Below are positions 24,201-38,200 of a stretch of DNA of 64,000 nucleotides, one piece after another (within the stretch, counting starts at the first letter, position 1; every line of letters starts with the position of its first letter). Where the stretch lies: contig OZ024871.1 in NCBI GenBank assembly GCA_964017185.1, positions 57,029,226 to 57,093,225 on the forward strand, given 5' to 3'. The translations under genes and the position numbers were made by a program. Under the pieces are notes generated by a model. The model saw only the letters and a program-made list of their open reading frames with translations, did no database searches and had not been told where the DNA came from. The DNA is from Rugalucina vietnamica (taxonomy: Eukaryota > Mollusca > Bivalvia > Lucinida > Lucinidae).

Positions 24201-27200
24201 TGCTTCATATCCATGGTAAACAGGTGCAGTCTTGTCCAGATGATCAGTTTCCATAGCCAACAACGCTTTGCATGCTTATAAGCTGTGTATATGTACAGTT
24301 TTTTAGGTCAGGTCTGAAGACTACTGTCCATACATCATCATTCAGAAACTGCCTTTTTTTTTCAACTCTCAATCACACACCCCACAAAAAATATGACTAT
24401 GTCATCCTTTTGCAACCCATAAGTGTCGCAAAAAGCTTGGTGCATTTGAAATGAAAAAATATCAGTTTAGATTTTTTTTTCCAGGAAAATGGTTCCTTTG
24501 ATGACATTTCACAATGGTAAGCCCATTCAAAATTTGTAAGCCGATTTTCAAAGTTTTTGCGGCTAAGATTTTTGGAAGAAGACTTTGACATTGTCAGATT
24601 TTTCTTGAGGTGTTTCAGAAAAGAGAGATTTTGAAAAAAGTTTCTGGAAGATGGTGTATGGACAGTAGATCCCCTGGACTTTCATCCATTTATTAGATCC
24701 AACATAGCCTCCATCCTCGTCAAAGTATGTCTTTGTCATCCTCGTCAAAGTATGTCTTTGTCAGCAGTTTGTCCTGGAAAATTATCGTTGGTCTCTTCCG
24801 AAGGACTGGGGAAACCCAGGATTGAACCTGTGACCCCTAGTTTACAAGCTGGTTTAATCACCGAGCCACAGAAGCTTCTCATATAACCTGAGCAGTTGTC
24901 CAGTATATCAGTCTTCATCCTTCCTTCATTAACTCACAACTAATGGAAGCATCGGTCATATAGAATGTCAGAAGCCTGGGATTGAACCAACAACCCTTGA
25001 TCGAGAACATCACCAAGGCATTTAATTTGTTTGTTTGTTTAAGTTTATTCTTAATGTTCCAGTCAACAATTTTTCAAAGATGGGACAGAGTCAATGCTTC
25101 CTGGATTTTTGCCCAAACTATTACTATGGTAAAATGTGTTGCTCAATGACAAAACCTGGGAGAAGCTCGATGAGTTGTTCCACATCCATATACATTTAGA
25201 TTAATGAAAATGGATAGAATTCTGCCTGTGAGATTTCAGCAAGATATCCATTATTATAATTCTTTATGTTAATTTCAAATTGTCAGTCATAAGTCTTTGC
25301 AGACGACTTAGAGGAATGAATAATGTAAATAAAAATAATAAATAATATTATCATGATTTTGATATATATTTGAAATTATATATTGTTACGCTTGGTTTGA
25401 ATGAAGACAGTTTCCTATGCCAGTTGTCACTTTTAGTGATAATTGGGGTACCAGTTTATGGAGTAATCAGATCTCTCTCTACCACCAGGCCACCACACCC
25501 TCCACAGGCTTAAGGTGTTAAGCGCGCAAAGGAGTGATGTGTCCTTGACTATATATTTACATTTGATGTCATTTCTGGGTGATGTAATGTACACAACGTC
25601 AACAGAAGTAAAACACTGTTCCAGATGACATTTCCGGTAAATTGTAATTCAAACAGAGTATGTAAGAATAAGAGCTGTCGCAGGACAGCGTAGCTCGCCT
25701 GACTTGTGCTTTGCCACTAAATTTGTTAAAATCTATGACCCGTGACCTTGACCTTGCCTGTAGAAGGATTTTTGTATAGGGAGCTATTTGCATAAATAAG
25801 CTAACAATGAACACATTGATCTATTGCCAAAATGTTTAGCGGGAGATATGGTTCTGCTTGCCTTTGCCTCTTTTGATGGTTGTAGGCTTTATAGTTGATG
25901 AGATATTAAGAGTTGGCTTCAAAAATGACAAAGTCACTAGAGCACGAAATATAGGTCAAGGTCACTAGATCAATGTGGGTGCAAAGTCGGGACATCAAGG
26001 AGAAGCCATATGCAAGGTTTGATGGTTTTAGGCTTAATAGTTGATGAGATATTAAGGGTTGGTTTAAAAAATGACAAAGTCACTGCAGCATGATTGAAAT
26101 ATAGGTCAAGGTCAGTAGGTCAATGTGGGTGCCAAGTCGGGACATCGAGGAGAAGCCATATGCAAGGTTTGATGGTTGTAGGCTTTATAGTTGATGAGAT
26201 ATTAAGAGTTGGCTTCAAAAATGACAAAGTCATTGGAGCGCGAAATATAGGTCAAGGTCACTAGATCAATGTGGGTGCAAAGTCGAGACATCGAGGAGAA
26301 GCCATATGAAAGGTTTGATGGTTGTAGGCTTAATAGTTGACGAGATATTAAGGGTTGGCTTAAAAAATGACAAAGTCACTGGAGCATGAAATATAGGTCA
26401 AGGTCAGTAGGTCAATGTGGGTGCCAAGTCGGGACATCGAGGAGAAGCCATATGCAAGGTTTGATGGTTGTAGGCTTTATAGTTGATGAGATATTAAGGG
26501 TTGGCTTCAAAAATGACAAAGTCACTGGAGCATGAAATATAGGTAAAGGTCAGTAGGTCAATGTGGGTGTCGAGTTGGGACATCGAGGAGAAGCCATATG
26601 CAAGGTTTGATGGTTGTAGGCTTTATAGTTGATGAGATATTAAGGGTTGGCTTCAAAAATGACAAAGTCACTAGAGCATGAAATATAGGTCAAGGTCTGT
26701 AGGTCAATGTGGGTGCCGAGTCGGGACATCAAGGAGAAGCCTTATGTAAGGTTTGTTGGTTGTAGGCTTTATAGTTGATGAGATATTAAGGGTTGGCTTC
26801 AAAAATGACAAAGTCACTGGAGCATGAAATATAGGTCAAGGTCAGTAGGTCAATGTGGGTGCCGAGTCGGGACATCGAGGAGAAGCCTTATGTAAGGTTT
26901 GATAGTTGTAGGCTTTACAGTTGATGAGAAACACAGCATCTGAGCATTGTACAAAGGTGTTCTAGATATTGACCTCTAGCCCCGCCCCCAGGCATGACCC
27001 CACAGGTCTCTTCACACTAAATCACAGAGGACCCTCAAATGCAGCAATGTTCCAAATATGAATGATTTCTGGTCAGTGACTATCAAGATATAACAATTTC
27101 AAAAACTTTAACCGAAAGTGTGATGCGGACGCGGACGCACACGTAAACGTAAACGCACACGACCGAGGTGACAACAATAGCTCTGTGCACTTCGTGCAGG

Positions 27201-29222
27201 CGAGCTAAAAAGAATCCATTATTGGTGTTCAGTGGAGACAGGAGAAATTCCAACCCTCAGGTCCACCGTTCCAGTGGGCAAACTCGGCAAGCCTCGTTTC
27301 CCAAAGGAACGGTGGACCCTCTAGTTGGAATTTTCTTGTCTCCACTCAAAAACAATGATTGATTCTATTTATCCGCAATGTCTCCGAATTTTGTTTCCTT
27401 GATCTTCAGGATTGTAGCAATTGCTTTATATAGGCAGATGGATCCAAAGCAAATCCTTCCATGCCACGAGAAAAATAATGAAAATTCAATCATGCCTTTC
27501 CGCTGCTTTGAATATTGTGACGCCTTTTCCAACCTCTAAGTTACCGGTATAAATTATACAATTTCATTTTGTGTGTGATCTTTGGAGTTTCTCATGGGAT
27601 ATGAAATATGCAATCAGCTGATCAGTTGGTTAAAGTGATCAAAAAGTTTGAGGTGAGCCTTAACTTCTCAGTCGACAATTTTTGGTCATGTCCAGATAGT
27701 GCCACCACCAACTGGCTATTTATGGGGATTAATAATCTTGCCAGAGGACACAATCCTATGCAGTCCCATCCTTCACTTGGATGCCTATGTTCTACCACTG
27801 AACCAAAGTGTTTGTCACATCCAAAGGAAAACCTCTTGAAAATACATGGTGTAAAGATACACTGTAAAGTCTATTATCGCATAAACTCTTTCTCTTCTCA
27901 ATCCCACAAGACTTTCACAGCTACTCACACACAGTAACAATACCAATGAATACACACTGGCATATAGACATAAGCCCAAGTGCTTAAATCTGTTTTTATT
28001 TCAACATGTAATAAACCAACAAATATAAAGATAAAAAGTGAAAACAGACAATTTAGATAGACAATGGCATCAATAAGTTAGAGTCAATCACTTTATAGTG
28101 CTGTTATTCTCAAGTACAACAGTAATACAGCTAACAATTTTTACCAATAGGCAGTTAATAGTAACCCAGTAAAAGGAATGTCTCCTGTCCATACACCTAT
28201 ATCTATCGTCCAGAAACTGCTTTTTTCAAAATCTCTTTTCTGAAAAAACCTTGAGCACTTTTTAAGACATTTGGATTGCAAAAGGACGACATGGTCATAC
28301 ATGTATTTTTCTTCTGGTGTTTCAGAAAAGTTAGATTTTGAAAAATGCAGTTTGTGAAAGATGGTGTATAGCCAGTAGGTAGTATCAAAGTTGTTAAAAA
28401 AATGATGTCTAGCACCATTTCTTCCGTGCATAGTTTACATACATATGTTATGTATAATCATGATGGCTCTTAAACAAAAATATTGTACGCATCACGTAAA
28501 AATGCATGTAAAGACAGTACAAGCAATAAAAAGAATCATAATTAATTATAAAATCACTATATCATCTTCAACAAACACCATCCTTGTAAATGTATGTATC
28601 TTGTAATAATGACAAATACAACATTTAAATGTGTATACACAGCCTGTGTGCACTTTAAAGTACTACACAATATCTCTCAATAATGTAAACACCAAATTAA
28701 ATATGCTTGTTGTAAAAATAAAGATTGAACTTAATATGTATATATAGTCTGATTTTTTTCAATGTGCAGGGCGGAGCCTGTCAGTTTTTGATTGACAATG
28801 ACAAAGTTGACCATTACATTTAAAAATAGGTAGTTCTCACTTGGACTGTTGCTTTGACCCACTTGTTATTATTGAACCAATCAGTGTCAAAATTTAACCT
28901 CATGCACTGAAAATGATGGGTAAACACATACTGTCATAGAAAAAATATTCTGTACTACATGACTGTATTTATGTATGAACATATTGAAAATTCCCTTAGT
29001 AAATGCCAGGTAAACATTCTTGTTGTATGACTCTCTGTTTTTCGTTTCAAGTTTAAAACTTTAATTCTGATAAAATTAAATATCAAATGATGCAGGCTTA
29101 CTTTAAATTACTAATTTACTAATGAAGGCGGCAGAAATAAGTGCAATAACTACAGTACGGATCTGTAAAGTGCTACTGACAGCTGAGTAAAGTTAGCAGC
29201 GAATCTGTTGCAGCAGCAGCAG

Positions 29223-29275
<53 letters not shown>

Positions 29276-32200
29276 GGTCAAGATAGCTGCAGCGAAGCTT
29301 TTTGCCACCTATTGTCTATTGTTCATACAGACAAGGCTCCAGAGTATCATCGTCTATCTTGAAGCTTACACTGATGAGCAAATCACTAAGGTGAGCTACA
29401 GCACAATTCGGTCTCTCGTTTTCGTTTAAGTCTGTCTACGAGCGCTATAAGATAATGAATGTCATCACAAACAGACGTTTTTTTATCCCACCTATTACCC
29501 AGTCTATGGACACTAAGCTATGTTATGGGTGGGATAGAAAAGTCTTGTTTGCAACTTAAGTATTTGTTTCCTATAGCACTCACAGCCAGACGAAACTGTA
29601 AAAAATCATTTTCCATAAAGTTGGTAATATGAGGTCTAGAAAAGTTATGTTGCAGCATTCATCATCATTTTCTACATAGCGATCAAAGCAAGACGAAAAA
29701 GAAAAAAAAATAATAAGAATAAATTATAAATAAATGGTGACAAGCATTTCCACTAACATGGAACTTTTTTGACGTCGAAAAGATGTGATTGTTGCAAAAA
29801 AAATGTCATTTTCTTATGCGTTATCACCTAGATTAAAGCCAAAACATTCTGCGACAAAAATGTTCGCTGCAAGCGAAGTTGCTGCTTACTTGACTGTTTT
29901 TCGCTGTAGCAAAATAGCTGCTTTACTTGACCAATTTCGCTGCAGCGAAATTTCCGCTAACTTGACTGTATTTTGCTGCTGCAAATTTAATTCTAACGCT
30001 GCAGGCAAAATTGCCGTTTACTTGACTGCTTTTGCTGTAGCAAAATTGCTGCTACATGTAACATGACCGATTTTGCTGCAGTAAAATTGCTGCTAACTTG
30101 ACCGTTTTTGATGCAGCAAATTTGCTGCTAATTTGACCGAGCTGACCTTGTAGGAAAAATAAGTCAAATCAGCTGGTTCTCCGAATCGCTTTATTTTTTC
30201 GAATGGTACTTTATTGACCTTCTACTGCGGTCATGTACCATCAGTAAAGCAAAGAGTTGTTTACAAAAATAGAGGCATTGGCTAACTTGATAGAAATATT
30301 TGAATGTAGCAGTATGGTTATATTTTAGAAACAAAATGTTTATGTTTTTGTGTGTCTACCATACACTTTACCTATTTTGAAATCATTCAGGTGAAACACA
30401 GGTATAGCACAAAGACAACAAGCATAGTCATCTTTACCTCAATTATACATTGTCAGCTCTGGGACCCTATCTCAACAATGAAATCATCCAAGGCTGGGCT
30501 TAGCTAAGCCCTGCCCTGCACATTGAAAAAAATCCGACTATATCAAACAACTATATATGATAAAATTAATTTTATATATGAACAATGGCATAGTGAATGT
30601 AGTATATTAAATGAATCATATGCATAATAAAAATACATGTAAATAGACAATTTTGTCATCATAAAACTTATCTAGGGAGCATAGTATACATACTGAACAA
30701 AAAAAGAAACGCAACAATAGGCCACCAAAGATTTTCTATTTTAAAGGTAAAACTGATAATTTCAGGTTTCCCAATCATGGGATATTAGGGTATATCATGC
30801 AAAAACTGATTTTCATTCCGACAAAAACTGAATGAGAAATTTTTGTCGTCTTAAATAATGCAAATCTGGAAAGACTTGCTGTGCGCATGCTTACGCTTTT
30901 GAACCTCCAAATTATCAACAATGTCAGCTGCTCCCTCTCTAAAATTCAAGAAAAAGAAGTTTCACGACACACAAGCTCGTAATTAAAACCATCAAAATCC
31001 CTATATGTTTAATTGAAATGGGGATAACTTCAATTTTATTCATTTTATTTCTTTAACGTTTTAGTTATTGGGGGTTTATAGTGGATTTAAACCGTACCAT
31101 TGTTTTAATGCTTGCGTATGCCCACTATGTGTTTAACTACTTTCAGCACGCCTATGGTCGGCATCGAATAACTCTGGAAATACTCATCAAAATGAAAATC
31201 GGTTTCTTGCATTCGGAAGTCTGATATCTGATGCAAAAGTAGGAAATGCAATGATTTCTAAATGTATATATACTATAAGACTTAACACTATGATAATTTT
31301 TCACTCTTGTTCGAATTTTCGGCCCTTGGCCTTCATCAGGAAAACAAAAATTTTTGTTTGTTTTCCTGATGAAGGCCAAGGGCCGAAAATTCAAACAAGA
31401 GTGAAAAATTATCATAGTGTTTATCTTCTATTCCCTCCTGAATTTTCATTTGAGAATATTTATAAGACTTAAGTTAAGCAATTTTTAATTGATGTCCAAA
31501 TTGCAAATTGGTATGAAGATGAACTGAAACAAACTTGTTCACCCATCCATATATTAACCTTAAGGAACCACAATTTTCACTTTTCGCCAGAAAGCCATCT
31601 TTTTCTGACGTTATTACGCTGCGTCAAAGTATACAGGGGTGCCACTTCAAAATTAACATTTCTCTGCAGCTGAAAAGTTAACGGTTTATTCTCAAAACAG
31701 TCATTTAACATCTCTTCTAGTGCTCAAAAAGAGTACTGTACCATAATCTTGGAGATTCGGTTCCTTTCTGGTATCAGGTAATGCCCCCGGTGTGTGACGT
31801 AACTGACGTCGTTTTGTTCCCTGCATTCCTTCCAAAGTGATCCCATGAGTGTAAAATTACTGATATGAGCAATTTCACTTTTTGTACGAGACAATTTTCG
31901 CTTAGTAGGCATATACGCTTTGATGTGATGTGGTCAAGTCTTGTCTTGCAAGTTTACGTTAACATTTACGGGACCAAAAACATATCAGCGATATTCACAG
32001 TGTTCGCACAACACAGGTTGCTTCCCGTCAGCTGTTTCGATACAAATCCATCTTTCTATGCCGTTAATTATCAAGCCTGAAATTCGTAGGCTGTCTAGAA
32101 ATCGATTACGTCACTATGACATCAAATTGTCATTGCCCTATATCATGATAGCCATACGCTGTCTGGCGTCATGGTGTGGGCTTCTGGCGCTGTCGTCTGA

Positions 32201-35200
32201 CGAAACATGGTTCTAGGAGACTGTATCGTACTCTCACAAGTTTAACAATTTCAAGTCGTTTTCTTATTCTTCATGTCTGCACTGAGCATAATGATCTTCG
32301 TGTTACGTTGTTTTAACGTCAGGCCATTACGGCGTTCCCTCGTGGAATTTTTCAAATGTCATTCCGGTTTATTCATTATGACACCTTTACCATTCAAATA
32401 AGGCAAAGATTGATAACATGTGATGCACATGAAATGCTGGGCACGTGATTTGCATGATTTTTTAAACGTAACGTAGCAACTCGTGGGCGTAAGAAAAACA
32501 CACAAATTAACTCGTCTCGATACACGAATTTGAGCATCACTTGACATATTTAAATCGTATCGAAAATTTTAAAACATTTGGTTTGGAAAATAATGATGGA
32601 TAAGAAAATTGCTAAACTTAAGTCTTATAGTATAGTTTGCTCAAAAAAATAGTGGAATATAATTGTTGCGTTTCTTTTCTTGTTCAGTATATATAATTGT
32701 GGATAAATGTCCAAGTTCACAAGTCTTAAAGTGACAAGTTAGGACATGTCCTGGGTATAAACCAGTACTTGGGGAGTTAATGTGTCTTGCTCAAGCCTTT
32801 TTTTTTTTTTTTTTTGAAGAACACAATTCAGCGCCAGTAGGGTTCACACTCAGGACCTTTCAATTCTGAGTCTAACACTCAACCACTAAGCCATAGCACT
32901 CCCGAAAAACATACATGTATCAAGTGAGAATTTTAGCCTTTAACTACTTTAATATTAATACCCAGAACACAATTAATATAGATATATTTATAAACATTGT
33001 AATATACCCCTTTCCATATGTGTAGAATAATTTAACGGAAGCAAAAGTACATGCATAATTGAAAAATTTAAAACAATTTACTAGGATATATAATGCAGAA
33101 ACCTTAGAAACCTGTCGAATAATTTGAGGGCCTTAGAAACCTGTTGATTAATTTGAAAGGACTCAAATTTTTGTCTCTTCAATACCACTTCAGGTTTCCT
33201 TCACAAATCCATAAATTTATAATGTTGTATTATGCTTTTGAAATACAGCAGTGCATTTAAATTGAGCGTGGATCTGGTAGAAGGTGTCTTCGGGCATTCA
33301 AGTACATTTTGTGTTATTAAAATTTAAAAACCATCAAAATTTGAACAGCTTTAACCCATATTTTGACGAATGGATTTTCTGATCATTATCATTTGGGGTA
33401 GTCCACTTTCATTTTTAGGGGCATCAGCACTGATTTTTAAATTCTGATCATTTTTGATGAAAATTCACTAAGCAATCAGAATAGCCCCAGATGGGATGCC
33501 ACATTCTGCGGCGTCACATCTGGGGCTATTGTGTTTGCCCATGTCCCATAAAAGGGACGCCAGGCTTAAATGAGTTGATATTGTAGCACAATCCAAGACA
33601 CATACTTTTCTTATAACGTTAATTGTATCATGTATGTTGCCTTGGCAACCATTGCGCCATAAGGACTACCCTCATTTTAAAAACCAGGTACGCCCTTTGC
33701 ATTGCATGTTTTATCAAACAGTTTGTGAATTTGTGCCTATTGTATAGTCTGTGCAGTAGTATAGATACTAAACTTCAAGAAACACATAGAATTTTGAGAA
33801 TTTTAGTCTTACCTTCAAATCTTTTAATTACAGTGATTTAAAGACGTTAACGCCATCAACGTCAAAACTTCGACGTCATGTTTAGATTGCATCAACTGTA
33901 CACCGTTCAACGTTCATATCTTTGCTATTTGTAAAGATAAGCTCTTCAAATTTTCAGGAAATACATGTACTCAGAGAAACTTGGTCTTTTATTTGTAATT
34001 AATATCTTAATTTTGATTTTTCTGCCATACGACCCCTTTTATCAGATCTTGGCCCAAATCTAGAACGCTTAAACTTTTGGTGAGGAGTGTGTTCATGGAA
34101 AAAGAGCAATAAACACTGGCATCAACAAGCATTCTACAAGTAATTACCGTACACATTAGCACACTTGTTACCTATGTTTATGTTGACATCAATTAACTTT
34201 GTTTGTTTGGTGTTTAACATCCCAGTCAACAATTTTTCAGTCATGTTGGGATCCATGACCCCTTCCTGGGTATTAACCAGTACTATGGGGAGTTCGCCCC
34301 GCGTGGTTCGACCTTGGGAACTCTTGATTTGAAGTCTGACACTCTATCACTAGGCCATCCAGCTCTCCTCATTATCAATTTGTGTAGATTATTGTTTCAC
34401 AGCCACACCAAACAGCTAAGGTGTGGGGCAGTTGTATATCCTATATAGATACAGATTCTCAACATTCAAATATCCTTTGATAGAGAGTAGATATATTTAA
34501 CATTAACTTCACAAAAGAATATGCCGATATTTATCGAAGTCCATTATGCAAGGGTACTACTCTCGCCCGAGATCCTTATATTGAGGCTTAACATCCCAGT
34601 CAACAATTTTTCAGTCATGTCGGGATGGAGCCAACTCTTTCTGGGTTTAACCAGTACTGTAGGGAGTTAATGTGTCTTGCTCAAGACACAACATGGTAAC
34701 GCCTGTGGGGATCGAACTCAGGACCTCTCGATTCGGAGTCCGATACTCAACCAATACGCAAGCGCGCTTCCTTCCCTTACAGCTGTACAATATAATAATA
34801 TGTATAAAATGCAAGTAGTGTATACATACCATAAACATAACAACACTTTTTAATGATCAATATAAAAATATCACCTATAAATTGAACAAAAAGTTTCATT
34901 AAAACAATATTTTTTTTTTGTAATAAGATCTATATGTTGCAGATGGCAAATCTTCAACCAAAGTTTTCAAACATAAATGCAAAGAAAAACAGACAAAAGC
35001 AAACTAAATCAAGCAAAGCAACAAGATTCTCTGTGAGTGTAAGCCTGTTCTTAGGACCATTACAATTGAGCCACTGCATCAGAATACAATTTGCATTATG
35101 TGAAAGCAAAGGTTCCGACCAGCTTCACCATAACCGCCAAGCTGATCAGCGCCTTTGTTTTCGCTATGCGGATAGTACACTTCCTCTTCTACTTCAATCC

Positions 35201-38200
35201 AAAATTTCAAGCTTCTAGCCTGCTTCTGTGACTGTACAGGCCAGTTTGTGTGGGACATGGTCGGAAACACAGATTGTCTGTTTACTCATGTTAAGGCTCA
35301 ATTAGTTTGTTTGTGCTGCTTTACACATTCAATAAACCGCTGATTTTCTTTATTTATTTGAGACTGAACATACAATTGACATCAACGTCATAATGTCCGA
35401 GATGACAAGTACTGTACTTAAAACACAATGTTAATTTGGTTGATCAAAACTTGTTTTACGTTTACAACAGCTCAGGCCATTTTGAAGACAGGGCCTCAAG
35501 TTAAGTTTCCTCTGAAAACCTAGAGAAGCCAGGGATTGAAACAATGACCCTGATTTACAAAAGAAGTGGCTTAACCACTACCAAACAAAGGCTTCTGTGA
35601 AATTTTGGGGAGTATATGCATTTTTTTCAAAAACCTGACCTTTCATTCTTGTCATAGTCTCTACCACTGAGCCACTGTACTCTCAGTACACAACTGGGGC
35701 TATGTCTGTGAGGACACTTCAAGTAATCCTAGCCACACTGTTAAAGCATTCCGGCAAGATTACAATACCATTACGACACATTCTTTTTCCATTTCAATTT
35801 ACTGACCATGGCTTTTTTGAAATAGTGGTAAAGAAAAATTAAGAATGGGCATAGGAATATTTTTGAGACTAAATCCACATGAAATTATGAAGAATATTAA
35901 CCAGAGGACAGAGATCCAATGGTCCTACAGATGCTCACCAGTATAATTGGAACACTTAACAACTTGGGCTTCCATTGAAATTAGCCTATATATTTTTTAA
36001 TTGTTGTTTTGTAGTCTGATGCTCTACCACTACGTCACCACACTCCCCTGATGATGCAGTTTTGATATTTCAGTATTATTGACTTATCCCGTACATGCAC
36101 CAACTTTTGTTCCCCTTTTCCATGTGTAATTCTACAAGAAATAGGTTATGATTGGCCAAACAATTTTTATAAATATAGAATAGACCTTTCAAATACATGT
36201 ACATGTAATTTTCAAAGACCTGCAACAGATCATGGATATACTATGTGCATAAGCTCACATGGTAATAAATGTGCTATGCAGTCAGAGCTTAAAATACAAA
36301 ATGATAAGCATGCATCTATACACATTATTTATAATTGGATTATCATCATAGTAGACTCATGTCACAGATTTGCCGTTATTAATATGATGACAAGCTTGTT
36401 CCTATTGGTCAAATAATGTACATTTCTTTCCCACCCATTGGGGCCTAGGAGAAATAGATGGGCTGCTTGTGCCTCCAGGCAAAGCTTCTAATCTACTGAC
36501 TAACCATCTGATTACTGGTTAACCGCTCATGTCTGAGTCTGCCCAGGAAAAGTGGATAAGTCAAACCATCCATTTTGCTTAGTTTGGTGGTTATATTCAG
36601 GCCTAAAAAAAAAATGTTATGTTTCCGATTTCATCATAATATTAGCATAGGGTCGGTAGGTAGGCTTTTTTTTTTTTTTTTTTTTCCCTTGGAAAATCGG
36701 GGTCGGTAGGTATTTTTTTTTTTACCAGACTTTCTTCTTACCGCACATTTGACTCCAAATCGGAAACCTTTACACCGAGGATGGCCGTCTTCGTATAACA
36801 GGGATAACGGGGCATTGTGCCGCAAGGCTTTTATTACATTTGAAGCAGGTATGTGGCTACATTTGTCGAAATAAATGGCGACTAATGTGCTTGGTCGTGT
36901 CAACACACTACACAGTAGCCATGTTGTTGTTCTTGATCGTAATTGTTAAAGACCGAAAATATCCGAAAATCGGCGCGGACAAATTCACATAACAAAAATG
37001 GTTTTGACTTTTGATAAAAACCGGAATCGTTGAACAGGGTCGGTCGCCGACTTTTTGTTTTTTTTCTGAGCGCTAAAAAAGTTGCAGTCGGCGCAGATTT
37101 TGACCAGTCGGTCGGGAAATCGGAAACATAACATTTTTTTTTAAGCCTTATGAAGCACATTTTGAGTGTCATGACATCCTAATGTTGGGTAAAAGAGAAA
37201 GGTCCCATAAAATGGATGCAACATCCAGACATGACCATTGCTGTTGACTGGGACGTTAAGCATCAATTTAAACAAACAGGCAGACATTTGTTTCATTCAT
37301 GCTGGTAAATCTGTGATGTGAGTCTACTACGATAATAATACAACAACAGTATATTCTTTCGACGTTCTACTATCATATTGCTTTATTGCAAAAATATGTA
37401 TCTAAAGTTTCAAATACTACTGCAAATTAATCTTCATTCAGATTCATCTCTTTTTCATGATTCAAAGTGTTTGTATCATGTCCAGTTGATTAACAACTTG
37501 TTCAGTGGCACCACATTGTAAGTGATAACGAGTGTCACTTTGTTCCACTTATCAAGTCAATATTCATTGTTTCTATCCAGAACTCACGAATAACATCTCT
37601 TCCTTTGATATTAAACACTAACCGTCCATTTACCGAACTGATATCCTTTTAAAAGTCTTAAGTTTTTAAATGATGTCCTTCACTTCTTTCTAGTTGTGAT
37701 ACATACATAATAATGTCCAATGTCATTATCAACGCATTTATCCACCCTAGATAAAAGCTGACTATTGAAAGCTGAAACTGAAAAGTTCTTATCTATTTGA
37801 TAACAGCATGGTTCATTTTATAACATTTCTAACACAGAAATATATATGGACATTTTTTACTTGTGATACATATAATTAAAACAAATAAACTTTTAGCAAT
37901 ATAAGCATTGTAAATGACAATGCCTAAATAGAAAAATAAATATATAATGAATAAACAAATAAGCATGTTCACTGTATATTATTTTCATACATGTACTATC
38001 AAACCATAATAAAGCATAACTATGACTAGAAAGATCTTCAAAATATAGCAAATAAACAAGAAACAGTATTGCACACATTGAAACTTACAAAATGTACAAA
38101 ACATCAAGAAGCATAAATATATACATTGTATTCAGCAATGGCTAAATTGTTAACATTCAAAGTTTGTGGGTAGGTAATCCAAAGCAAACAGTCAGGACTC

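Larger units (their letters stand above)
30693..32687. mobile_element. Tc1/mariner-like MITE family T, copy 2, with nested insertion
   Basis: Ends CTGAACAAAAAAAGAAACGC and GCGTTTCTTTTCTTGTTCAG with TA on both sides; the first 575 bp and last 55 bp align to the copy at 5848-6532. The extra 1.36 kb is the element 31271-32632. Confidence 0.92.

Noticed and set aside
25950..26980. CRISPR-like regular array
   Set aside because: The whole 146-bp unit is repeated with no unique spacers, in a eukaryotic genome; it is the inside of a mobile element.
29208..29429. Lys-rich 73-codon frame
   Set aside because: Produced by a 48-nt poly-A run inside element F.
34578..34775. tRNA gene
   Set aside because: A-box and B-box are present, but no cloverleaf or acceptor stem; ten similar copies with the same body mark a SINE.
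36634..37172. Two basic frames of 90 codons each on the minus strand
   Set aside because: They lie wholly or mainly within TIR element G and show no domain; the Lys run comes from a poly-T tract.
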